64,000 nt of DNA from Hyalella azteca (Eukaryota > Arthropoda > Malacostraca > Amphipoda > Hyalellidae), in assembly GCF_000764305.2 (NCBI RefSeq), contig NW_025946858.1:1-64000 (forward strand), read 5' to 3'. The notes under the pieces are model-generated. The model made no database searches, was not told the DNA's origin, and saw only the letters and a program-made list of their open reading frames with translations. Below are positions 1 to 12,300 of the stretch, in pieces. How positions within the stretch are numbered: position 1 is the stretch's first letter; every line of letters begins with the position of its first letter. The translations under genes were made by a program, and so were the position numbers.

Positions 1-265
1 TTGTGATATATTATTTAACTTCATGAGCTCAAAAATCACTGTCATGACGCAAAAAGTTTTAGTCTATTTATTTTAGCGTTACTTGGCACATGGAAACGTA
101 TTTGAACCAAGTTTATTGACGAGAAACGTTTTAAAAAAGTATCGCCCTGTGCTTTAACATTGCTATTGACACATCTAAATAAAACAAAATCTAGAGAAGA
201 GTTCGCCAACGCTGTTAATATGACAGTAATTCGCCAGGCGCTGATTGCGTCCTCGTCGTTGATAC

Positions 266-314
266 GACAATCATTCATCAGAAGTGAATTCCACTCGACC
301 ATTCCAGACTTCAG
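266..314 (-). CDS. Dynein heavy chain exon 26 (3' boundary uncertain)
   Basis: Acceptor AATCTCAG|CTG opens LKSGMVEWNSLLMND, similar to the 'LK..l..e~..W...~...L' linker segment that should follow exon 25. The donor is chosen as GTATCA at 265. The frame stays open beyond it to base 42, so the exon could be longer. Last part of the gene in this window. Confidence 0.45.
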
Positions 315-3300
315 CTGAGATTCATCAACATGTAAAAATACGGAATTGTATAACTAAAGAAGAATCAGTAATATATATGAATTAATTACTGATTTGATTA
401 ATTAATTAATTACTGATTAATTTGAATTGAACTCTAAATAATTAACGACACAGTAGTAACTCATTAAAAATTATTATGATCTCTCAATACAGAATATTAT
501 AACAGTATAGTGATGTTAGAATTTATTTAAGCCATGTTGAAAAGTCGCCGATTCTTAACTACCCGACCACCTTGCCGATTTCGACAATAATTTTCAAAAT
601 CTCAGGTTTTGAACCTGCAACTCGCTGCTCTAACCTTAGTAATCTTAAGAATTCGGCCACCTCGAGCAACTCCGGATTTAACATCCATTTTCTAAAAATT
701 AATTTAGGTGGTGAGATAGTCATTCTAATATTACCTCCGTATTGTTATCTAGATAATAATTCTCCAGGGACGCGTTAAAGGCTCACTCAGGAGTGATATA
801 CGAATATACTTTCACAGCCTCCCGTTTTTCCAGAGTAAAACTAAATTCAAGGGATAAATTGAAAATTAATAAAATAAATATGTTTTTACCAAACATGACG
901 TTATTTTAATCTAAAATCGTATGATAAATTGAAAATTAATAAAATAAACCTTGCGCTGCAGCACACGAGTCGTGGCCGTGGACTCGTGAGCTGAGTCTCG
1001 AGCTGAGCGTAGAACGCGAGCTGCTCGTCGTAGCGCTGCACGGAAGGCTGGGCCCTGCAGAACGCTGCAATTTCAGCCTCTTTGTTGTCGCTCCACACAT
1101 GGCGGTGGCGTTCCCACCTGTTGCCAGATAACAAATTAATTATCCAATGAAATTTACCGAGGATGAGATTGTTTGGTTCCGATTTAAGTCGCTTCAACGT
1201 TAAATAATTTTTGAATACATGGTTGGTGTTTCAGCGAAAGGCAGTTTTATATGTGATCATTAGCCTCCATAAAAAAATCTTCATAAATAATCACAAAGAA
1301 GATGGAACAGAAATTCTTTATATCGTTATAATGAAAAATGTTTTGGAGTCCAGCTCCATCGTCAGTTCAACAAACCTAGAAAGTAAATACAGTCATTTTA
1401 TAATCCAAAATTCAAAGTCAGACAATAAAACCCAAAATTTACAAATAAAAGACAACTAAACTCCAAAAAAACTCCATCCTTTATGCTCTGCAACTCTAGA
1501 ATACAAGTGGCGTGACGTCATACCGACGTAAGCTGATGCGCATTGCGCACAACTTGATTTGTAAACTAGAGACGATCGCATTAAGCCAGAGAATGATTCG
1601 TTATACCTGAAGAAAGAGCTGATCTTAAATTATTCACAAACAATATCCGGAAATTGACATTTGGAAAGTACTTCATGAATTAAATTTTAAACTCTTTAGG
1701 CATAATTTCATATACTGGGCTAAAATATGTGAATGAACAGTAAATAACGTTTCTATTTCACATTCGGGAGTCACCTCAGTACATTGCTTAGACTAAATTT
1801 TTTAACTGAGTAAACACCAGGTGAGACGGGAACATATCAAGTGAAAAGGTAGTGCGCAAAATTTCGCAAAAAATCGTAATGTCTGACCTTGAATATAGAT
1901 TATAAAATGATTGTATTTACTTTCTAGGTTTGTCGAACCGACGATGGGGCTGGACTCATATTAAGCGACTGAGAATGTCGATGTCAGTTACTCATCATAT
2001 GTTAGCTATTAAAGGCATTAAACTCATCAGCTGCAAGATAGTTGACATATTGGTCACCAAATGTCTTTTGATGGAATCACCTCAGCATTTCAACCACTTT
2101 AAAATAATTACTAGCGGTTTTTTAAAGTTTGCTTGTGTTCATAAAATTATCAAGTTACAAGGACCAATATCATGCAATATCTAATATTAGGTTAGTTTAA
2201 CTCACCAGCCCAACTCGGTCGCCAAGTGATCCAACAGCGACGAGAAGGTATTCTGGATACTGGTAATTGTGGCTCTAATCTCGTCATCTCCCGAGACCTG
2301 GCGGTGGTAGGAAAAAAGTGTATTGCTGCGCGGCAAATCGTGCTGTACTGCGATCGTAATGCAGTACAGCTCAGGTATGATCGTATTGCTGCACAGCTCA
2401 GGTGTGATCGTGTTGCTGCACAGCTCAGGTATAATTATATCATTTATCACAAGTTACATATCTAGCTGCCTCATCGCGGCCTCTAAGCAGCGAGTTTATT
2501 CAAACAAAATGTTTCGGCATGGTTTGGTTGTTTATCTGAACTTTACAATGGATAATTCATCTGTTGATAAAAATCTGAATAATATATAACTTGAATTGTT
2601 CAGGTGTAACAAGTATTGCAGAATATTGCTATTAAATGTGTGAAAGTTTATGATAAAAGATAATCCATATTGAGGTTCGGATAATAATTTTTAGTAAATT
2701 AGATCTGTCATTGTTCAAAATGAACGTACGAGATGAATGAGTGGACTCAACACTAAGTAAAATATGACTCTTGCAGCTATCGACTTATGTAGGTATGTAG
2801 AATAGGATGTCCGCACCAATTTTTGCGCTAAAGCTCGGGTATGACCGTCTCAACTCATTAAAAAATGTCCCACGTTCAAAAATTATAATTAGATCGTCCC
2901 CAGACATGGCAGAACCTCAGAGAAACCTCATTTGCCAACGAAACATAGCTGCTTGAAAAACGTTCGAAAAAATTTTGTGCTGTTAGGAAAACATTCGAAA
3001 TTTTTTTCACAGATTTTACATGATTGTTGATCGTGTAATAAGAAGAAGGGAAGCTCACAGCAGCATAGCAGGAGGTGGAGGCGAGCAGAGCGTCGTCAGC
3101 AGGAGGCATGGGAAGCAGCACAGCACCGCCTTCGTCAGTGGTGTGCCAGCGTCGAAACACAACAGACCTTCGTTAGGATAAAAGATAATGAATAATGAAC
3201 GGTTAAAGTAGCAAGTTGTAAAGGGATAGAATTGAGCAAATTTATTAATAATTATTCATAAACAATTTATATGATGGTGTGCCAGCGTCGAAACACCACA

Positions 3301-6300
3301 GACCTGCGTTAGGATAAAAGATTACGAATAATGAACAGTTAAAGTAGCAAGTTGTAAAGGGATAGAATTGAGCAAATTTATTAATAATTATTCATAAACA
3401 ATTTGTATGATGGTTTGCCAGCGTCGAAACACCACAGACCTACGATAGGATAAAAGATAATGAATAATGAACGGTTAAAGTAGCAAGTTGTAAAGGGATA
3501 GAATTGAGCAAATTAATCAATAATTATTCATAAACACTTTATATGATGGTGTGCCAGCGTCAAAACACCACGGACCTTCGTCAGGATAAAAGATAATGAA
3601 TAATGAACGGTTAAAGTAGCAAGTTATAAAAGGACAGAATTGAGCAAATTTATAAATAATTATCCATAAACAATTCATATGATGGCACATTCTCAAGTTA
3701 AGTCCCGCTAAAAATTTCTTTACTATTTTTGATTTATTTAAATCAAACTGAGAAAATAATTAAGCACTTTGAGGCGTCATTTGATGCGAAGTCAAAATAG
3801 CAAGTATTCAATATCTCACACCTCACTGCAATGACACGACGAAAAAATTGAAGTTTGAAACGGACAAAGCCTAAAAAATAATTGTCACAACATGCCAGCT
3901 TAATTACGCGCGCACAAAACACATTAGCTATATGAATCATGCCGTGTATTTATTGTCCCTTAGAAGAAATTTAATTTCAATGGAAATCTTTAAATCATTT
4001 GAAAAAAGGAATTTAAATAAATGTACAACTTAATCCATGCCTGGGTTTGGCGAAGTACTAAGAATAAGTCACATATGAGGCATGAGTGTGGCGTACAGCT
4101 TGAGTGTGTGTAGGAGGAGGTCGTCGAGCTGTGTGGCGAGTGTGGCGCGGCTGCTGGAGAGCCACAGTGAGCCGTCGGGGGCGAGAGCCGCTGCCACGCA
4201 GAACAGTTCGTGTTTACCTGCCAGCTGAAGGTGGGCTGTGTGTAGGCTGGACCGCAACATCCTGCGCAAATATACTGCCAACTCTCACTGTTAAATAGAC
4301 TGAAATACACCTAAAATTCTAATTAGAATTTTACCTTATTAGAGTGACTAAAGTGCATCACTCTAACTTAGAGATGAAATGATAAATTTTGATCCGTTTT
4401 GTATAGTTAATGCAATTTGTTATGTAAAGCAAACAAGTCCCGCTACAGTTCAAACGGCGTAATTTACGGCCAGATTATGCAGTGTTCTTGTTCAATTTGC
4501 GACTCGAGGCACATATTATTGTTGTAAATATTATTCTGTATTGATATTGTTTATATAAAATAATTTATATTCTTTTATATTTAGATAAAAAAATTTATTC
4601 TGCATTCGTTCAAACTAATTCTCATTATTTCGAAAATTGAGCAATTTAAACAAGCTGTCACTCCCGATGAATAAAAAAAAGTTCCTCCGTTATATAATCC
4701 ATGTATATAATGGTAGCGAGTGTGAGGCAACGCATTAATTTAATGCAATTAAAATCAAAAATAATAACTATAGACCTAAGCTTTGGTCTGGATCATGTGA
4801 ACATAACTAATAAGCTAGCAATTATAGAGCACGTTCTGGCCAGAAGGGAAAACATGTCAGTTCTCAACCCCCACGTGAGCACAGCGCCGGTGACGGCAGC
4901 GTAGCAATGATCAGCGAGCTTCGTGAGCCGCTCAACGACGCTGGCTCCGCCTCAGCGGCTCCGGCGCGACGTCGCCCCAGCGGCTCAGAAGAGCCGGCAG
5001 CTCGTTGAGGGACGTCACGAGGCTCCGGTACGAGGACTCCAGCCTCTCCATTATCTTTTTCTGGGCCTCCTTACATTCGTCCAGTAGTTGCTGGCATTGA
5101 ACTTTGAATTAGTAATGTTCATAGAGTTGCTGGCATTGAACTTTGAATTAGTAATGTTCATAGAGTTGCTGGCATTGAACTTTGAATTAGAAATGTTCAT
5201 ACGAGTTGCTGGCATTGAACTTTGAATTATAAATGTTCATAGAGTTGCTGGCATTGAACTTTGAATTAGAAATGTTCATAGAGTTGCTGGCATTGAACTT
5301 TGAATTAGAAATGTTCATAGAGTTGCTGGCATTGAACTTTGAATTAGAAATGTTCATAGAATATCTGGACTACATGGAGTAACAAGCTGCAGTACGATGA
5401 TGAAGTTTTAAATTCCCTCAAAGCGATGGAGAACAATTAAAACTTGTTCGAAAGAAACAATTTAGAATTCATTAAGATAACGATACTGCACTTTTTTAGT
5501 GTTTCCAGTGTAATTAATAACAAATATTTATAATATTATAAATAATATAAAATATAAAATTATTATACCTAAACAATATAAAATAAATTTATAATAAATA
5601 ATAATAATCAAATTTTAGAGCACCGAAGTGCACCTAAAACAGAATTAGCGTTGATTTGTTACCTGTAAGGAAGGCGTGTGCTGCAGACGTCGCCGCACTA
5701 CCTGGAGGTCGAGCAGACACGACGTCTTCACGCTCGTCAACACGCCTTCCAAACCACCGTCAATTCTGTGAATTTACTTCTCATTGGATAATTAATTACT
5801 ACTAAAGGTTGATGTATAACAGACATGCTTGAGGGAAATGAAGTGAATTTAGGTTCAATTTCTCTTAGTGAATGTTTCATGTTAATAAAATCTATTCGAC
5901 CGATAAAATCGTTTGAAATTAGCATCTGGCAAAAGTAGAAATCAATGTTCAGTCAATTCAATTTTTCGTTAATTTGAGCCCGAAATTTCATGATATTTTA
6001 GTTAAAAATTTGCCTGAATTTCCATATAAAAATGCTGAAAAAAACGTTTTTCCACCTGGCGATGTCGCCTGCGAGGAGCTGCAGGTGCTGCACGCAGCTG
6101 CCTGCGGTGTCCCCGAAGTACTGCAGAGCTGCAGGAGACCAGGAGACAACTCTGCTGCCAGCATGCAACACCTGCTCTATAGCTGCAGTCTCGGCGCTGA
6201 GAAGCTGCAGCTGTTATTGAATTTGAAGATTTCTTGGACATATGTCAGAAAGTAATATATTTACTTTCTTAAATTGATGTTTCATAATAACAAGAATTAC

Positions 6301-9300
6301 AACAAGCAGTGTTTTTATAGACATTTAACTATCTGCTTAGCAAGAGTAGGTCATAATAGACACGATGACCTCGCACCAAAGAAGAGCCGATCACAAATTC
6401 GTAATTAAGTAAATGAAACTTTTCTGTTTTTGAAATTAAAAGTTCACTATTATACATTATTAACTAGTTCAAATTGTTTTCGTTCAATTTTGTGAACTAC
6501 AGCTGATTCATTCTTTTCCTTCATGATCACAAAGGCCATACCTGGCCATTATTAATGCCGTTTTCCGCCTGCATTTGATGCCTGGAGATAACATCGCTGT
6601 TGGTCATCACGCTGTAGCTTGATCTCTTCACCAGCACAGGCAGGACCAGCAATCCAGGAATGCTGCGCTCCACGGAGTTGCTCCAGTCGCGCACCACTTC
6701 ATCCCTGGCGCTCTCCACTTCAGCACACACCTCCTGCACAGCAGCTCCCACCTCCCGGAGCAGCGCAGAGATCGACTCCTGCTCCGTCTGCGCGGCAGGG
6801 ATCCAGAAAATAGGGCTATCGTCAATGACGCATAGGTCGCCACTCAGAAGCTACTGCACTTAAATCGCTGCATGTCAATAAAAAACATATAATACCTGTC
6901 AAATTGACGGTTTATAGGATTCATTTACCACGTAATAACTAAGAAGCTTTTCTGATCTCGCTTCAAAATTTTTGGCTCAATCTTGTTCACAAAATAGATC
7001 GTTTCTATTGAACGCCTTCGACGTAAGTGCTGTGGCGACGTTAGTGGCATTGAAGGTAGATGATAAGGAGACTGGAGCATGATATTGAAGTAAGTAATAA
7101 TAGTTCTGAGGGAAAAATCCATCGGAATAATAGGCATCACAAAAATGATTAAAATCAGCTATTAATACTTAAGGAAGTCGCTTGAATTATGTGGAAGTAA
7201 AAGTTGTAGCACATCGAAGAGTTGGAAAATTATCGCATAGAAAATAAAGCTCTGACTGCGACATCCATACGAATCCATTCTGTGGCCGTCCCCTACAGTA
7301 ATACTTGTCACTACTACAAGCATACAAGCATGCTTATGTTTAAATACATTATTAGTAATACATTATTTCGTGAAATTCTTGGAGCGAACGACGGCGATCG
7401 TCAAAAAGCTTTATTGTGCACTTTGCTCGGTCGGCCGGCACGACGCAGCTGGGACAGACTAATTTTACGCTGGCATGAACTCATTTTCTGGTGGTCGACG
7501 AAAATTCTTCAATTTTATTAGTAATTATTTCATTATTTATGAGGTAATGATCCGATTATGTGTCTCATTTTGTAATCTACACATTTTTGGCTAATCATTC
7601 CGTAATCTTCATTGTCATTAATGTATATTTTTCTTTCTCGAAGAACATTTCAGCTTCCAGTGAGGTTTCAGAGCGAAACCATTTGTCAAATAAAACGGTT
7701 TTTGTTCATACAAAAAATATAAACCTTGTTTAGTTCGATCGTAAACATATACATGTATTTTGATCATTTATTTTGAGATATTTTCGAGTCCGTAAAATTC
7801 ATGTAATACGGGCGCCTACTTGCATATGCATCACATTACCCGTGAATAAATTACGGTGTACATAAAATGAAAGAAAATTCTAACTATCGATATCTTCTCG
7901 GGTTATTTTGAACGGACAGAATTTGTTGGTAAAACTTTCTTAGTGTATAAAGCAGCCAATTTCCCAGTAGAGGCATTCTTCAAACTATAATAGATGAGTT
8001 TGGTCTTTGGAACACGAGAAGGCTTCTTGAGCTTTAATCTCAAGGGAAATCAACTTCAACATTACAATTCACATTAGTTACTTGTCATTTAATATCTAAA
8101 TTAATTACTGTCAATTTCATATTTACCAATCCTGAAATAAGCCGGTTTTTAAGAAACTTATTTTTAATTTGTAAACATATCAAGTTGGGAACTTTATTGT
8201 GCACGAGCAATTGATATAACTGCTATTAAAAATTTTGGACACAACACGAAGCAATGGTCTTAGGCAATCAATCCAGCAATCCAGTTTAGGTTTGCAATGA
8301 TGTTTTCACAAAAATTATATAAACCATTACACATGAGAGCTGATATTCCCATATTCTCACTGATATTCCCATATTCCCATGAGAGCTGATATATAAGCAG
8401 GAAGATTGCTCACATTATTATGACCGTAAACGCTTCTGTCGTTAATGAACTTTTAATAGAAGTGGCATGGATAGGCAGTCGTATAGGTCCGAGTGTCTTA
8501 TATAAAGATATGTAACGGAAAATTTTCTGTAACATCCAAATTGTAACGACATGCTTAAAGTCACTTCTTTCTCGCCACACATACTTTATACTAATGGATT
8601 GACACTAGTTAGAAGAAAGCAAATAATAGCCAAGACATTTTAAAAACAGTAAAGCATATCAAAAAACATAGCGGAAGTACTAGCAAATTAAATTTTCAAG
8701 CAAATAAATAATGTGTAAAACATTTTCAAGGCATCCCAGCCCAGCGCGTACGTGAGCGTGAGTGAAGAGCTCCCTGAGGGTGGACCAGGCGGCGAGACGC
8801 TGCCTGAGGTAAGCGTTCATCCAGCGCACCCGCCCCGACACGGGCGCCTCGCAGCCCGGCAGCCGTTGTTCCAGCTGCCGCTGTTGTAGTAGAGTTCGTT
8901 CAAATCAAACTTCAAGCAACATTTTCAAGAATGAATTTATACCTTTTAAAAACATCTAACTTATTCATGCGGGACACGAATAAGTCAGACATTAAAACGC
9001 ATTGGATAATGTCAATGATTCCGATAATTCGTCGCGTTTTAGGAGCCATTGCTTAATTAATATTGAACGGAGTGGCTGAATCAAAATGCAGAACTAAGAT
9101 AAATGTTAACAAACCAATGAAATTTCACATTAGTCATTCAACCACTTTAAAAATGCATTAAAAATCTTTCACACTGTTGTCGGCAACAAAAATGAAGGAA
9201 TGCAGAGGTAAAACTGACCCTGAAATCTTGTCGGATGCATTTGACCTGCTGGTGGAAGTCCCTGAGCAGATCCGGGAGCTTGGCGGTGAGAAGGCGGCTG

Positions 9301-12300
9301 AAGGAGGCTCTGCAGGGGGACTTGCGCAGCACCCCTGCCACCGCCGTCACCAAGTCTGACGTGCTGGTCCGTAAACGGGATAATAGTAGCAATAATACGA
9401 ATAATACTCTTAATAAAATAATAAGGAATAACTATTTATGTTACAAGTACTGGTGATGATAACGCTCAATGGGAGATGTAAAATTTTGGAGAAACCAGTG
9501 TGAATTAAACAAAATTTTATTCGATAACAATAATTCAGTATTTTTTCTAATATATATATCAATGATCATGTTACTAACGATGAAAAACATCATATTTTTT
9601 TAGCCGAAAAATCCATCGCGATTCATATAAGATTTCTTGGAATGCAAGTATTTTTCGTAAGCGTTATACATTAATCTATTCTGATTAGGTTAATTTTTAT
9701 TGCGATGAAAATTCGAGACGAGAGGAAAGAAATATACTCCAATGTACAACACAGACCAGGATCTTAGATAGTCTAGTCAAACACTCCCTTTATTATCACT
9801 ACAAAATATAAATCTTGACAGACAAGAAGTTCCATTCCGCTACGCAGTGTTTAATTGGATAAATTAAAACCTTTGTTGATTGGTTGCTTTACCTGTCACA
9901 TTTTGATGTAAGGCTATACCAATAACTTCTAAATTAAGGTAAATCAATTCAACGGTCTATAATATACAGAGCAATAAAAAACACAAGTTGTTTGATCAAA
10001 ATGCACCTGTCGGATCAAACGCAACACAGAGATTAGAAGTTGGAAATATCGGATGCAATCAATTCTACTTAATAATAACGTAATTAAAACATCAAGTTTT
10101 AATTATTTCATGATGCGCCTGCAGTGGTCGGTCGATGGCGGATAAATTACCGGATTTCCTACGATTAATTGTGCAGGAAATGCGTGATAATTAATTTATC
10201 TCTGGATAATATCATAAGAGCAGTCAAAGTAATAGAAAAATTGCCTCTCAGCCAAAGATATAGTCAAATAAATAAAATTGTTTTGATAACAGAAAGTCTT
10301 TCGGTGGGATAGAATTTTGTGTATAATGAATAAAAAAATAATGAATTAACGAAATTTTCATTAGCCCCCAAAGAAAAATAATTTTCAGTGGAATGTACAC
10401 ATGGGAAAAATCATTTACGTCGAATAACAAATTAATAAAATTCAAGTATATAAGGAGACGGGTAAAATTTCAAGCAGTAGAAAACAGACTTCGGAATGAG
10501 TTCTCACAGCCTGTCACTGAAGCTGGCCTGCAGAGCAGATGTGAGGTTCGCCTCCCACTCCGCGACGGCGCGTCTGAAGTCTTCCTTCTGGCGACACCAG
10601 CGGTCACCGTTGCGGGGCGAGAAGATGTTGAAGTCGAACGCCGTGAGGACGCGTAGCACCTGAACACGTCAACTCCAGTCACTGGGCAGTTCAGTTGAAA
10701 AAACAATTGTTTACCGCATTTACTGGGGCATGGTTGGGTACAGCATTCACTGGGGCATAATTGTGAACAGCATTCACTGGGGCATGATTGTTAACAGTAT
10801 TCCTGGGGCATGATTGTGTACACTGCGCAGAATGAGTGCAGAAGATCGCATAACCAGTAGAAATTATGCCACAATAATTAGAGTGCGTTTACTGAGGTAG
10901 CCGAGGTAGACATAATCGTATGAACCAGGACATATGATAGCAGAACTAATTAATGTACCTCGGCAGCCTGGACCTTGAGAGCATCGGGTGCTGGCATCCG
11001 CACCAGCGCCGCCCATTGCCCCGACACCGTCACCTGCACCTCCTGCAGATCCTGTCTCGTCATACCCACCATTGTTTAGGAGGATTAATGGTTATACACA
11101 AATTCAATGGCATAAATAATAGAAATAAAATGTTACGAGTACAACTTGTATATAGAAAACTTTCGTTGGAACATAAATAATGATTTTATAAATGAATGAT
11201 AAATTTTAGAGATTAAAATGTTAATTGGGAGTTGTAAAGGCGTTATTATAATTATTTCTTGACACAATCGTATTCATTTGACGAAATTGAAAATAAATAC
11301 AAGCAATCACGGTTTAGATGTCAAATAACGAATGTAAGACGAAAATGCTAAAAAAAATTAACTTCAAACTCCAATTTGGAGTTTGGAGGAGTTGGTAAAG
11401 GGGTCATCTGCTTGCTGGTAATAATATGAGTATAAGGATTCATGACCATCATTTTCCCCGCAATATGTAGGAATATATCTTATTCAACCTCCCTATCGAC
11501 CAAACCACTTGTAATTTTGGAATCTCATGCAAATTTAGTATATTTTTCCGGTTGTTCAATTTAATTCGCACCTAGTAATCCCCTCTCTTGAGAAAACATG
11601 TTAAACTCTCGCTATTTTCGTCATTCATAATTTTATTCGTTCAATTCCAGCGATTAACTAAGAATTTAAAAGCAAAGAAAAGTCCACAAAAATTCATATC
11701 TTTATAGAAAACGTTTCGGAGACCAGCTCCATCGTCAGTTCGTAGAATCTAGAATCACAAATCAGAAGTCACAAATTAATACATTGAAAGCACAGAACAA
11801 AATTAAAAACCTAAATTTANGTAAATTTAGGTTTTTAATTTTGTTCTGTGCTTTCAATGTATTAATTTGTGACTTCTGATTTGTGATTCTAGATTCTACG
11901 AACTGACGATGGAGCTGGTCTCCGAAACGTTTTCTATAAAGATACGAATTTTTGTGGACTTTTCTTTGCTTTTAAATTCTTAGTTAATTTGCGATTTAAG
12001 CAAACAAGTGATATATATTCATTAATTCCAGCGATGGTAAGAAAAATAACGGTCAAAATACATCCCTTGCCATGAATGCGTCTAAGTACGGGGTTTAAAT
12101 GCGTCTAAGTACGGGGTCCATGATTATAGGCACAGAGAAATTCGTAGAAATTACCACCATTTCGTGAAAATTTGCAGATTATTTCCACGCGCATTTCAAT
12201 ATAATGCATTAAATAGAGCATTAATAGTTTACGACGAAGTTAGTTTATTTGCCTTAATGATGGCTCGGAGATCCTCACACACTGCCAGCAAGGCTAGGAC

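Noticed and set aside
4104..4298. Plus-strand open frame over exon 22
   Set aside because: Antisense shadow of the ELFCVAAAL exon, whose dynein similarity and splice sites decide the strand.
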